A DNA stretch of 42,820 bases from JADZEJ01 sp964426815 (GTDB lineage: Bacteria > Patescibacteriota > Patescibacteriia > 2-12-FULL-60-25), in contig CAYRRZ010000007.1 of NCBI GenBank assembly GCA_964426815.1, forward strand, positions 1 through 42,820, given 5' to 3'. This document shows, in pieces, positions 18,601 through 26,371 of the stretch (position 1 is the stretch's first letter; every line of letters begins with the position of its first letter). Position numbers and translations under genes: made by a program. The notes beneath the pieces were generated by a model that was given only the letters and a program-made list of their open reading frames with translations, had not been told where the DNA came from and did no database searches.

Positions 18601-21600
18601 TCCGCTGGACGATTTGTCGTAACCGTCCCCATGTACAAGTTGTCCAACTTACGTGCTGGGTTAGCCTGATCTGGCAAACCCTTCATTTCAAACTGCTGTA
18701 CATATGGACTGTCGGAATTGCGTGTATCGACATACCCCGTACAACCAACCGTCTCAAACTTACACAAATTATTAAACTGACGAACATTTACCTTCTTTCC
18801 ATTTCGATCCTGATACGCACGGCAACCTAACATCGCTTGCGGCTGAGCCACACCTTCTGGCGTACGATCGCATTCATCTGGAATAACCCAGGTATCCTTC
18901 ACCACATAGCTCACATCACGCAATTGCTTAACCTTCACTTCATCCAAATAAGTTTCATTTGGCAAGTTATAGATAAAGACCTTGTTATCAGAAGCGGTCT
19001 TGTTCGTAATGAATGGACCAAGTTCATAGCGCTTCCATTCCGCATTCAATTTGAATGGCGACTTGTTATTCGCAGCATCCTGAACGGCCACAAATGAATC
19101 CGATGGATTCTGCTTACTCGTCTTTGCCCAGAAGCTCACCATGTACAAACTGCCTGTATTCGACGTAAATGAAACCTCAACCCCACCCTTACCATCAACC
19201 GGATTGGTCACCTTAAGAGAATTATCACCGACCAATAAGGCTTCTTGAGAGAAGCTCAAGGTCGAACCAGAGCCATAGACATTCTTCCCAACAACAAATC
19301 CCGCAGCCGACTTGGCTCCGCCAAAAGTGTCTGAAATAACCGTCTGGCTATTCTTACCCGTTGTTCCAACATATCCACGGCATCCAGCATATTGCTGTGG
19401 ACACGAAGCACTCTCCGGCGCATTCACCGAGTAAATACATTGCTTTGAAGTCGCATTCCAGTTTCCACCTGTCTTGGTACAGTCATCAATATTTGAGAAG
19501 GCAACACGATAATCTGTACACGTATTTGTCGACAATACTGTCTGCGAATAATAGACATAGAACACCGAGCCGCCTTCATTATAGAACTGGCGACAGTCTA
19601 AATCGGCACCAGACTTCCACGTATCTTCATTACAGTTTGCAGCTGACTTCAAAATGCCATCTGGCCCAGCCTTCACCAAGGTCTTTGGCTGATTTCCATT
19701 CGCAATCAAGCTCCACGTACGCAATTGATATCCCGTCTGATCCGAACCCTCCCAGGTAAAGAAGGTCTTGGTATTTTGACCTGGCAATTCACAAGCACGA
19801 ACATAGCGGAAGTATGCTTTTGATTCGCCACCCGCAGCCTGATTCTCGACGCTCGTAAATTCCTCACAACCTGCTGCATCCGCCGTACATTGCAAGGCAT
19901 TGGTTGGGATAAAATTAGCCGTCGTATCATCATCCGCATCATTCAACTGGGCATTCTCGGTGTTCTTGGTTAAATCAAATGAGGATGGTTGTTTACGATA
20001 TTCCGCATAGCCAACACAAGACTCCGGACAATAATCCGAGCGACTCAAATTTGCCGGAATCTCGGTTCCATCACCACCCAATTCCTGATATGCCTGACAA
20101 CCCGCATCGATCTGCGAACACACACGAGCATAGTTTCCACATTCTGCACGATCAGTCGCCTTTACTCCGGTACAAGCCAATTCTTCTGGAGCCACCTTCA
20201 AATGCTGAACAACTAATGAACTATTCAACCCATCAACAAATCCCGTTGGCGCCTGACCTTCTTCAAGCTGTGCAGCGTCAATTGCAGCCACCTTACCCTT
20301 TACCGTAATCAATAACCCTGTCACTTCTTTTGGAAGCGCAAAGGTACAAGCCTCACGGCCCCAAGCATCAGACAAACCGGATTGAGAAGTGATCAAGCTC
20401 GAGGCAGAAGCCTGACAATCTGATCCATATGTCAAACCCTGCGGCAAAACGCCTAGCAAAGTGTACTTTCGACCATCCGGGCCGATCAATGCCGTACCAA
20501 TACCTGTAAACGGAACTAAGAAACCAGCCTGAATTTCGATCGCACCAGATTGACCCGGTATACGATTCTTTCCATATAAAGACATCGTGTAATACCGTCC
20601 ACCGGCAGCAGCCACCACCTGAGAAATTTCACCGAATGGATTGTTCGTTTGAAAATCAGCCGAAACCGTGCCCGCAAAAGCTTCTGCATCACCTGACACA
20701 TTCTGAAAACCCTTAAACACATACGGAACCGAGCCAGCATTTTGCCAAGCTTTCAAATTCGTCGAAATCGTATTATCCGTTTCTTCAAATGATCCATTTT
20801 GCAATAAGTTGAGCGAACTCGTCTGTGGCTCCATGGTTAACAACTTTGTACAGCCATCATTCGAAGCATCACAGGTCTTCACCGTCTTATCAAAGTAAAT
20901 ACGCGAAGCAGAATTGGTTCCAGTCGTCTTCCAATCACTATCTACAATTTTCCAATTAGAAGCAATCGAACCTCGCCACACATCAGCCGTCGAAGTGGTG
21001 ACATCGCGCAAGGTCAGATAGTACAAACAACCGGAGTTATCCGCCGTACATGCTCCGTAATCAATCGTATTGCGAACATAAGACACGATTTCATTGGTTG
21101 AAGCTTGCGATCCAGGTTCTGCACCTAATTGCTTACTTGGCTTCTTAAAACTTCGGCAGCTCGAGAACTTTTCATCACATTGATCACCACCAAAACGCCA
21201 CACCGTCTTTTCTGCAGCGCAATATCCATATCCACCAATACAATTTCCTTGATCATCACGAGTCAAACACGAAACCACATCCACACATTCTTGAATACGC
21301 ACAGCCCCACCCTTGTCTTGGCCACCACCAAAAACAGCATCCGTATACCCCTGAACCGAGCACTTAAATGGAGGCGTGGTCAAAACCCAAGCTGGATTGA
21401 TCAACTTACACCACGGATGTTGATCATCAATCATCCCCTGCGCATTACAATCATTAAACCCAGACATCACCTGTCCCAATGTAATGTATTTACCCTGATT
21501 CTTTTTGTTATATACCGAATTCGCAGCCAATTCCCAACCCACAGGCAAGATACGAGCAAAGCGCAATTTAGCTAAATTCGTTGCACAATATGCACGCTGA

Positions 21601-22997
21601 TAGCAACTTGGATCTTGGCTGTCCTTAGCTTCCCATTCTGGAATCAATTCCCAATCTGGATGGAGATACTGTGTATTCGCCCCACCAATCATACCCGCCG
21701 CCTTACCAACCGTCATGCCACCATCGCTGACTGCTGCGCGAAGTGCTCCAGCCATCCCATTATCCATACTACAACCCCACAACCCACGAGGTGTTGGACA
21801 GGTCGTCATCAAAACCACAAAGTCCTGCTGTTCTCCAGAGTTCAAATTTGGTCGGAAGATATCACTAAAAAACTGCGAAATAATATTTTTTCGCTTTTCT
21901 TGTGTGCTATTCGATGTACCCGATTCTGCATTTGGATCCGTCCCATCTAAAGTCAAATCAATTGGAACCACATCTGGATCAGACGCACTCCCCTGGAGCC
22001 AACTCTGCAAATCAGACACAGCACGCAAAGCAATCGTATTCACGAATGAACCAGCGGCAATAAATGGCAATTGCTCAAGACCAGCAACAAAGGCTTCCTG
22101 CGCCAAAATGCTTGTATTCAATTGAGCGCCTTCATTAATCTTTTTCAACAAATTCGCTTCAGAAACCGTATCACGCGCCACCTGAGAAGGCTGACGAATC
22201 TGTCCATTAATCAAACCCTTAAAATTCTTGAATCCCTGACCTTCCTGACGATCTAAAATCTTCTCTTGTTTGGTATCAACTAAGTTCTGCAAAATCTTTT
22301 GATTTGCAGAAATCGCAATATTAATATCATTTCCACCAAAAGAAACGGATTGCTTCAAACTCAAAGCAATTTGCTCCTTAGACAAAGAATCCTTAGTCTG
22401 ATTAAAGGCTGCTTTAACCGTTTCAAATGTACAATTTGGCGGCGGAACCCTTGCCATACGCCCCACACCCAAAGCTACTTTTAAATTCAAACTCAAAGGC
22501 TGACACAAATCCCAGCCAAGTTCATCCTTGAAAAAATGTTCATTGAGCTCGCTCAACTGCCGATTATACACATCCGTCGCGATATCTTTTAAGAAAGCCC
22601 CATATTCTTTAGTAAAAAACTGAGGCGTTTCATCAAAACCACTATACACCCAGTTGGCCGTTTGCTCAGCCACAGCCTGGGTAAATACCGTCATACTATC
22701 AAGCAAAGCCGTCACCACTCCAAACATCACCGTACGGCGCAACTGCTCGCTCAAATTTTTCAACAAATCGTAAAAGTGACATTCAAATGTAACCCCAATG
22801 ACTCCACCAGTACCAAGAACCGTACTACCATAGGTAGTCACCGGAGAAGGGCCAGGACATGGATATAAAGGGGGCGGTTCAGCCCCAATTGCCCAGGCCG
22901 CTTGTGGTGCCAATGCCCCAAAGATCACCATCACCATGGCGGTGAGCGTGACGCTAAGTTGCAGGAGGCGATTTCGGAAAAGGGATCGGAAGTCCAT
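12696..22997 (-). CDS. Giant cysteine-rich secreted surface protein
   Basis: This is a 3433-residue protein with a Sec-type signal peptide (basic start, hydrophobic 13-30, cleavage near APQAAWA). Residues about 60-340 are mainly helical. From about 606 to 1630 a strict motif C-x6-C-x2-[YFL] recurs at least ten times (for example CTADNSGCLYY, CSQIDAGCQAY, CPQQYAGCRGY). Two jelly-roll carbohydrate-binding-like modules lie near 725-880 (LLQNGSFEE...YYTMSLYGK) and 1220-1358. Other Cys-rich EGF-like stretches lie near 1700-1800 and 2900-2960. A PKD-like segment with DWGDGS is near 3190, inside another Cys cluster. No C-terminal anchor or sorting motif is visible. It starts 3 bases after the stop of the 234-residue membrane protein, so they are coupled. 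A surface adhesin or host-contact protein is plausible; the family is not one I can name. Confidence 0.93.
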   Translation of the reverse strand: MDFRSLFRNRLLQLSVTLTAMVMVIFGALAPQAAWAIGAEPPPLYPCPGPSPVTTYGSTVLGTGGVIGVTFECHFYDLLKNLSEQLRRTVMFGVVTALLDSMTVFTQAVAEQTANWVYSGFDETPQFFTKEYGAFLKDIATDVYNRQLSELNEHFFKDELGWDLCQPLSLNLKVALGVGRMARVPPPNCTFETVKAAFNQTKDSLSKEQIALSLKQSVSFGGNDINIAISANQKILQNLVDTKQEKILDRQEGQGFKNFKGLINGQIRQPSQVARDTVSEANLLKKINEGAQLNTSILAQEAFVAGLEQLPFIAAGSFVNTIALRAVSDLQSWLQGSASDPDVVPIDLTLDGTDPNAESGTSNSTQEKRKNIISQFFSDIFRPNLNSGEQQDFVVLMTTCPTPRGLWGCSMDNGMAGALRAAVSDGGMTVGKAAGMIGGANTQYLHPDWELIPEWEAKDSQDPSCYQRAYCATNLAKLRFARILPVGWELAANSVYNKKNQGKYITLGQVMSGFNDCNAQGMIDDQHPWCKLINPAWVLTTPPFKCSVQGYTDAVFGGGQDKGGAVRIQECVDVVSCLTRDDQGNCIGGYGYCAAEKTVWRFGGDQCDEKFSSCRSFKKPSKQLGAEPGSQASTNEIVSYVRNTIDYGACTADNSGCLYYLTLRDVTTSTADVWRGSIASNWKIVDSDWKTTGTNSASRIYFDKTVKTCDASNDGCTKLLTMEPQTSSLNLLQNGSFEETDNTISTNLKAWQNAGSVPYVFKGFQNVSGDAEAFAGTVSADFQTNNPFGEISQVVAAAGGRYYTMSLYGKNRIPGQSGAIEIQAGFLVPFTGIGTALIGPDGRKYTLLGVLPQGLTYGSDCQASASSLITSQSGLSDAWGREACTFALPKEVTGLLITVKGKVAAIDAAQLEEGQAPTGFVDGLNSSLVVQHLKVAPEELACTGVKATDRAECGNYARVCSQIDAGCQAYQELGGDGTEIPANLSRSDYCPESCVGYAEYRKQPSSFDLTKNTENAQLNDADDDTTANFIPTNALQCTADAAGCEEFTSVENQAAGGESKAYFRYVRACELPGQNTKTFFTWEGSDQTGYQLRTWSLIANGNQPKTLVKAGPDGILKSAANCNEDTWKSGADLDCRQFYNEGGSVFYVYYSQTVLSTNTCTDYRVAFSNIDDCTKTGGNWNATSKQCIYSVNAPESASCPQQYAGCRGYVGTTGKNSQTVISDTFGGAKSAAGFVVGKNVYGSGSTLSFSQEALLVGDNSLKVTNPVDGKGGVEVSFTSNTGSLYMVSFWAKTSKQNPSDSFVAVQDAANNKSPFKLNAEWKRYELGPFITNKTASDNKVFIYNLPNETYLDEVKVKQLRDVSYVVKDTWVIPDECDRTPEGVAQPQAMLGCRAYQDRNGKKVNVRQFNNLCKFETVGCTGYVDTRNSDSPYVQQFEMKGLPDQANPARKLDNLYMGTVTTNRPADRNVYLIDEPKARCDSSQASCRAFGKPSFDPKWKQTGTQTVYLIDDITKYVADGEPQAMCRPSELFCDTFVSNSVVSYFRDPQDHACTWKDKIALPAASAPADAAKGLPGYAYPAGEYSGWFMQSGTSTLPCYPNLLSNANTFLIDSPFANTYQGWTAYCPKDQSECTEFRDSNDHTDSAKPVGKPYYFIDNGRVDKSTCGDVADPFNGCVLIRDMNDATLRFNAKATYAESHAKGDTAVTPLDCADKDKGNPNCVGKGICVEPKCTGDASDCNAYGADASADVLYNSCTVDADCTYNASQGQQYSITARCEMNDSNRVVKVKLDRDCKAWFGCRSGETVYDDAQQKYVDLCTEYSLCDKAGGSSQGNFCSNYINRTLKQPEPKKPVAPYFERVLREGIFLNDRSYSLRKTEFVDPDYAGYTIANRFQMADLVSRRVGYDILREENPKKANEYFDDYRLVSSVPLAISAQEKTAANASVYGQLGWAEDIQDATRPNLNLCQHKFTKQIGYYVPGEEPKRCYLAIDTPLTQVVTDVQGAAGNSRNAQTIATVFAQDPKASRSIYMNQVMPGVECKAYPDSQSPFGNEFVKEWDTTVQPNKPKTYVPGFENVATCERGEDCACQYAKVNYAGGVTKYLGILSKNAPPQGVCAGGAKDGQACIPDTKTKTLDYSDANAVFDSTVNDACGSGSTCQPLQGTTYVRGTSGFCIQRDAAVTVGDKGRYQCLTWNPQPVLTGSKDVYHYSPTAGYNPPLNSGEYYCVSPTFAGKQGIQVQSSYIKKPGLSDVGGWLYKQDCMNKEMKVGSMQSGYKCAGFKDHPYGSLPPEDDDVICNEQSVSPVTNLATLDTSCRIVDGTDLKQTTMATWCTASKKKITTNKLFAFYSSKNGDQSVIDEVKNQATDYWKTVYPESFDGDLSLKGVAKDVLNIALYPYSLAKDALDALNCFALGCPIKIGTVQAMLEKSYTYRSTLAVPTMTGFDDKTVRFIQTGEGKEKSYAEYFISVDSPFIQAFLKEAGGVPGSNGQLLESQLGYFRFHVPRPGVEDVDYLDEASWSTTPKTFPDSFDGNNWFGYLVNGPPKHQLSIEEVDSSGPDLEDDYVRHFTFADQEVVNESDTDYAVPLNEDPSKSYGTLGCLMSPEWANVTVSDWADEQVVKTASDQWYKNFNKVFSGYLSRANQGYLKTQDGNQLLQIPCQGNPAQNCYYKYWEMGYQANGQSKFNIFNTTDGALGPVPLSADKTYFRRAQGDAHYFAIRAMFEDMSNEDNSVTPLNHALDGSSLRGPFKFVGFWVTAAAPNTASSRAIYMRMNASLANSCRDVAQVVSPKDRKNTAFTDRVWEQSNFSVPQLSYSYGSENAPFGAALHQRMIGHDAMLMLDTSKGIVSADATFIKPGQQYWAKSKVGATEDHSSYHYYVLSNLFARIYQVYQFYDVPVKKTDKMCFTGPYAGRFCSVGTDCDPNFEVKCVKDDGATAVGDDAGTCKGGFYSGRACTGFSAPAVCFTTLFPLTNAAVQASCDYVTPGGAGGAPVKNQHTVTVNNSSVVLGTDCAGEGDPNSIDPDLDNNRCTHGVGYYPRPDICVVNPENQECLKSISSLSGSYFVPNKSFAVPPPTDVTLGSYLMDKDKQIMLNQGSSDQVYAAQQLGSQYRDERFVAAYTPKPPRIAAPDTSRQCTSPGQCAIAKMDALNIDNASEGRIIYYGSQANVTMRFYAWSADNQAPISDVWVDWGDGSVQKVSDARMKNKKPFCGVSKQCEFAPGLTCNSDSDCPPAAGKCYGTGFCSNNSGRSCRVGLAGGSDCDAGGTCVERLTYGSSPLACEANYFEFKHSYNCSTLLQPATSCAISQNNDPSKDVIKSCTVPPSQASAKTECRFVPRVFIQDNWGWCTGNCKDSLPANLALKNPPVSPKDISLKNGGCYDASRLNPQVVNPDLSSSINMCDAENAAKKRYAGSSFTYDPWLRFSGYVELRSNQ

Positions 22998-23000
22998 ATA

Positions 23001-23705
23001 TTATGGTTGTTCAGGGATGGTATCTGTTGCGTTCTCTTCAGGTGCTACGGGAGCCGGAGCAGGACCCTGTTCTTTTATCGCGGCATCAAAGAGTTTCAAC
23101 AAATCCTCATCGCTAATGGTCTTAAGACGCTCATCAGGAACCTTGCCCTTCAACAACTGCCGAATCATGTTTGGATCACGAGGCAACATTTGCTCCATGA
23201 ATTTTTGCGGATCCTGAGCTGCCTGAGTCACACTTGGATTTGAACCCGCCTGTGACGTTCCCGGTACTGGGGTCTGAATATTAATCGGAGACAACACATT
23301 ATCCTGTTTCAAACCAGAAGTATCAATCGGCTGACCCGTCGTCACACCTGTACAGGTCACGCTCTTTCCAGTTGCGATTCGAACATTGTCTGGCATGCCG
23401 TCTCCACAGCTATCACGCAAATTTGGATTAGTTTTATAGGTATTCACTTCATCCCAATCCGAAAGACCATCCCCATCGGTATCGGTTCTTTGTTCCTTTT
23501 CAACTTTTTGTAATTCGCTTGGTCCCAACAATTTTTTTGCTGAGAGCAAGGTATCCTTTCGGACTAAAAATGGTTCCTTAATCGAAGCCTGAATCCGAAA
23601 CAAAGACAAAGAGATTGCACACCCGCCACATATCATTAAAACAACCACAGAAATCTGCTGTTCACGCGTTAGCATTTGCCAACGCTCAATGAAGCGTTCC
23701 CACAT
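23001..23705 (-). CDS. Membrane-anchored protein with calcium-binding TSP3-type repeat
   Basis: This 234-residue protein has one N-terminal membrane helix (about 18-37, ISVVVLMICGGCAISLSLF). That is followed by a calcium-binding loop pair of the thrombospondin type 3/EF-hand-like kind, TDTDGDGLSDWDEVNTYKTNP and DSCGDGMPD (about 75-108). The rest is Pro/Gln-rich with a short helical segment (MEQMLPRDPNMIRQLLKGKVPDERLKTISDEDLLKLFDAA). The bulk should lie outside the membrane. It directly precedes the giant secreted protein with a 3-base gap, which suggests a joint role, perhaps anchoring or export of the giant protein (inference). GAGGG 7 bases or so before the ATG is one of the few Shine-Dalgarno-like sites in the window. 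Confidence 0.85.
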   Translation of the reverse strand: MWERFIERWQMLTREQQISVVVLMICGGCAISLSLFRIQASIKEPFLVRKDTLLSAKKLLGPSELQKVEKEQRTDTDGDGLSDWDEVNTYKTNPNLRDSCGDGMPDNVRIATGKSVTCTGVTTGQPIDTSGLKQDNVLSPINIQTPVPGTSQAGSNPSVTQAAQDPQKFMEQMLPRDPNMIRQLLKGKVPDERLKTISDEDLLKLFDAAIKEQGPAPAPVAPEENATDTIPEQP

Positions 23706-23732
23706 GTAAAATCCCTCTGAGGGCTATGCAAA

Positions 23733-23741
23733 AGTATAGCA
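23733..23741 (-). promoter_or_regulatory. Promoter of the surface-protein operon
   Basis: An extended -10, TGC-TATACT, lies 27 bases before the ATG at 23705, with no good -35. The leader of about 21 bases contains CCCT/AGGG and a Shine-Dalgarno-like AGAGGGA. Confidence 0.55.
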
Positions 23742-23860
23742 CACCATCATGACTCATGGCATGCCGACTTCAACAACATATTGTCCACAGATGTGGATCA
23801 ATATTGAAAAACAAAAACTCCCCTCCCCTTGCATCCCTCATTGTTATCTTGACCTCAACT

Positions 23861-23925
23861 GTCATTCCCGCAAAAGCGGGAATCGGGAACGCGAATTGGA
23901 ATCCCGATTCCCTTTTTCAAGGGAA
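23861..23925. repeat. Palindromic repeat cluster, ATTCCCGC type
   Basis: Three nested or adjacent hairpins are present: ATTCCCGC/GCGGGAAT (23864-23883), AATCGGGA/TCCCGATT (23881-23909), and TTCCCTT/AAGGGAA (23908-23925). The first matches the widespread bacterial GTCATTCCCGC-nnnn-GCGGGAATC repeat type. The stretch 23742-24068 has no gene. Confidence 0.75.
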
Positions 23926-23944
23926 AGACAGAACACTCTCCCAC

Positions 23945-24045
23945 GTCATCTCGACCGTAGCAGCAGCGAAGTGGAGAGACCTTCCACACCCCCCCCGAAA
24001 ATCTCTCCACTCCATTCCGCTACGCTCCATTACGGTCGAGACGAC
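23945..24045. repeat. Long imperfect inverted repeat, CTCGACCG type
   Basis: The arms 23945-23959 and 24031-24045 differ at one position. GTGGAGAGA (23971-23979) pairs with TCTCTCCAC (24002-24010). The left arm matches the repeat inside the ligase-like gene at 9349. It looks like a small non-autonomous (MITE/REP-like) element. Confidence 0.75.
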
Positions 24046-24067
24046 GACAAGAACCTATGGCAACAAT

Positions 24068-24098
24068 AAAAAAACGAGACTTTTTGTCTCGTTTTTTT
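24068..24098 (-). terminator. Bidirectional intrinsic terminator after hsp20
   Basis: ACGAGAC (24074-24080) and GTCTCGT (24086-24092) with a T5 loop, flanked by A7 and T7. It begins at the hsp20 stop codon. Confidence 0.9.
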
Positions 24099-24480
24099 AT
24101 TCTCCCCATGTCACTTCTAGTCTCTTTCCATGTTCCCGGATTGGAATACGAACTTCGAGCACACCATTTTTCAAGGTCGCCTTCGCCTGATCCGTCTGCA
24201 CTTCATATGGCAAAACAATAGATCGACTGAAAGAACCCCAATAACATTCGCGATAAAACCATTGCTGTTCTTCAACCTCACGGTCACTGTGACGTTTACC
24301 ACGAATAGTCAACAAATCACCGTGCATCGAAATATCAACGTCTTCTGGCTTTACCCCAGCAACGGTAGATCGTACAACCAAATCATCGCGATCGCGAAAC
24401 ACGTCGACCGACAATTGGCCCTCTTCAGCCGTTGGGCTAAACCATTCTTGTGAACCAAACGAAGACGGATGCAACTCCAT
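24097..24480 (-). CDS. Small heat-shock protein, Hsp20/alpha-crystallin family
   Basis: This is an ATP-independent holdase that binds unfolding proteins. The 127 residues comprise a short N-terminal arm and the alpha-crystallin domain (about 25-112). The domain has LSVDVFRDRDDLVVRSTVAGVKPEDVDISMHGDLLTIRGKR, the FSRSIVLP strand, and the diagnostic ATLKNGVLEVRIPI (A-x-x-x-n-GVL). I choose ATG 24480 because a TATACT -10 ends exactly 6 bases before it, so the mRNA would begin at the ATG. Upstream candidates (ATG 24498, TTG 24501) would lie within or before that promoter. It follows the VanW gene closely but may be transcribed alone. No CIRCE was seen here. Confidence 0.93.
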   Translation of the reverse strand: MELHPSSFGSQEWFSPTAEEGQLSVDVFRDRDDLVVRSTVAGVKPEDVDISMHGDLLTIRGKRHSDREVEEQQWFYRECYWGSFSRSIVLPYEVQTDQAKATLKNGVLEVRIPIREHGKRLEVTWGE

Positions 24481-24486
24481 GCTCGG

Positions 24487-24492
24487 AGTATA
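24487..24492 (-). promoter_or_regulatory. -10 element of hsp20, leaderless
   Basis: TATACT, 6 bases before the ATG at 24480. The -35 candidate (TGCCGG, 17-base spacing) is weak. The element lies between the VanW stop codon and hsp20. Confidence 0.5.
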
Positions 24493-24501
24493 CACCATCA
24501 A

Positions 24502-26367
24502 CTAATTCCCGGCATCAGGCGAAAGAGGCGTTGAAGCCGAACCCGCATCAGCAGACAATTTCTCAACACCAACTAAACACACCGCTTGCCAAGGACGATA
24601 GTGACTCTTAAAAACCTCAGACTTCACCTCACCATTGGGATAGGTCACTGTATAGGTAAACTCTGCATCCGCACCCGCATGAGCTGTTTCGGTGCACTTC
24701 TTTTTACCCGGAGGAAGACTCAAGGTTTCAACCAATTTCGTTGGTGGAGGCGAAGTAATATTGTAGACCCGAGGCTTTTCTGGGAAATCAGCAACGCGGC
24801 CATCTTTCGTTCCCCAATACTCAACAAATGCATCATCACCCTTCGTGTACGCATGCAGATAAATCGGATGGCCCGTATCGTTCTTGAAGCGATAATCTGG
24901 CTTTGGATCATAAATCGTGGCATCCGTTCCAACCGGTTCATAATACCGAACACGATACGAATGATTGCGACGCTCAAGCACAGGCAAACCGGCTCGCAAT
25001 GTCCCACGAAACACCGTCGTTCCCACCTGACATAAGCCACCGCCAAATTCAGGCTTGGTCTCATTTCCCTTAATCACCAGTTCAGGCAGCCACTTATGTT
25101 CACCGTCAATTGGACCAAGAGCTTTAATCAAAGAAAACTCTTCACCCGGCTGGAGCAAGGTACCATCAACCTTCGCAAAACCAAGTGCAATATTCTTCCG
25201 GCGATTTGTTGGTGAACCAGAAAAATTCGAAGTTCCAACTCCAAGCAATTCTTTGATTCCCAAACTTTCTGGATCAACACCCATTAACTTCGCTGGCGTC
25301 TTAATCGTCAACAATGGAAATGTCGTCGTCGCAGGCCAGTCAACGCTAACCTGTTTTAAGGTGGCTTTTCCATCAAACTTTACCCCTTCAGTTCCGCCCG
25401 TAAATGACTCAACTTTTCCATCTTTCAAAACCAAACCGCCGACCTTCCCTTCTTGCTCAACACCTGGAAACAACGTACGCATCGATGCCTCAAAAGCAAT
25501 CGGATTCAACGTAATATCAACCGTCGATGCATCTGGCACCAATGAAATCCATCCAGCAAAGGTCGACGTCGGAACCACAACCGTCTTCTTTTCATACGTA
25601 AAAGACAAAGCTGGACGCTGCAGCCAATCAGTAATCTTTGGCATGAGCGATTCAAGTGAAGCCTTGGTAACCGTTGGTTCACGCACCTGATCCGTCAAAA
25701 CAATTGGCTCAAAACGCAAATCCTGAGCCTCTTCTTGCAATGCATCTACCGCACGATCAAGTAACAAAGCCGTTCCACGAACTTCAGGAATGATACGCAC
25801 TTCTGGCACGAGTTCACCCGTCGTGGTTGAAACCTGAATACTTGCATCACGTGGGGTAACCACATCTTTTGCAAAAGCCTGAGTCAAACCATCGATAATG
25901 CCCGCACGAAATACATCGGTTTCAACTGGAATCTGTTTTTTAATCAAACGCAAACGCAATTGTTCCTGAATCTGCTGACGCCAACTTCCGGTACGAGCAT
26001 AGGCATATGCACGCTCCACTGCAGCAGGGACATCATAGCTCAGCAAATCACGAGCCATATCCGGATTCGTCGCATCACCCGTCACATCTAATGAAACGGT
26101 CTTATCTTTATAACTAAAGGGCAATCCCTTATCTAATGCCGCGTCTACAGCTGCCTGAACCTGGGTACGAGCCTCCTCACGGGTCATCCCTCCAACTGGA
26201 ACCGAAAGAATATGCAAACCCGGAAACAACCGATTCTCATACAATCGGCCATAACTCACGATACCGCCAACCACTAATAACAAAATAACCGCTAAAATAG
26301 CGATACTCACATTCATCCACGTCATCATGACCTTCAGGTTCTCGATAACCTGTTTTTTGTCTGGCAT
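24502..26367 (-). CDS. VanW-family cell-wall protein
   Basis: This 621-residue protein has a short cytoplasmic N-terminus and one membrane helix (about 19-42). The extracellular region carries two PG_binding_4-like segments (about 50-370; for example VPVGGMTREEARTQVQAAVD and the FTGGTEGVKFD region). A VanW domain follows (about 390-525), with NRRKNIALGFAKVDGTLLQPGEEFSL, the conserved GGGLCQVGTTVFRGTLRAGL and NHSYRVRYYEPVGTDATI. The C-terminal part has a G5-like strand pattern (FTYTVTYPNGEVKSEVFKSHYRPW) and two cysteines that may form a disulfide. VanW proteins are linked to peptidoglycan binding or remodelling; the exact reaction is not established. It starts 4 bases after the small upstream gene. 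Confidence 0.93.
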   Translation of the reverse strand: MPDKKQVIENLKVMMTWMNVSIAILAVILLLVVGGIVSYGRLYENRLFPGLHILSVPVGGMTREEARTQVQAAVDAALDKGLPFSYKDKTVSLDVTGDATNPDMARDLLSYDVPAAVERAYAYARTGSWRQQIQEQLRLRLIKKQIPVETDVFRAGIIDGLTQAFAKDVVTPRDASIQVSTTTGELVPEVRIIPEVRGTALLLDRAVDALQEEAQDLRFEPIVLTDQVREPTVTKASLESLMPKITDWLQRPALSFTYEKKTVVVPTSTFAGWISLVPDASTVDITLNPIAFEASMRTLFPGVEQEGKVGGLVLKDGKVESFTGGTEGVKFDGKATLKQVSVDWPATTTFPLLTIKTPAKLMGVDPESLGIKELLGVGTSNFSGSPTNRRKNIALGFAKVDGTLLQPGEEFSLIKALGPIDGEHKWLPELVIKGNETKPEFGGGLCQVGTTVFRGTLRAGLPVLERRNHSYRVRYYEPVGTDATIYDPKPDYRFKNDTGHPIYLHAYTKGDDAFVEYWGTKDGRVADFPEKPRVYNITSPPPTKLVETLSLPPGKKKCTETAHAGADAEFTYTVTYPNGEVKSEVFKSHYRPWQAVCLVGVEKLSADAGSASTPLSPDAGN

Positions 26368-26371
26368 ACCA

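Noticed and set aside
13000..21200. Direct DNA repeats or CRISPR-like periodicity in the giant gene
   Set aside because: The cysteine motif repeats only at protein level. Spacing is irregular and no conserved DNA repeat was seen.
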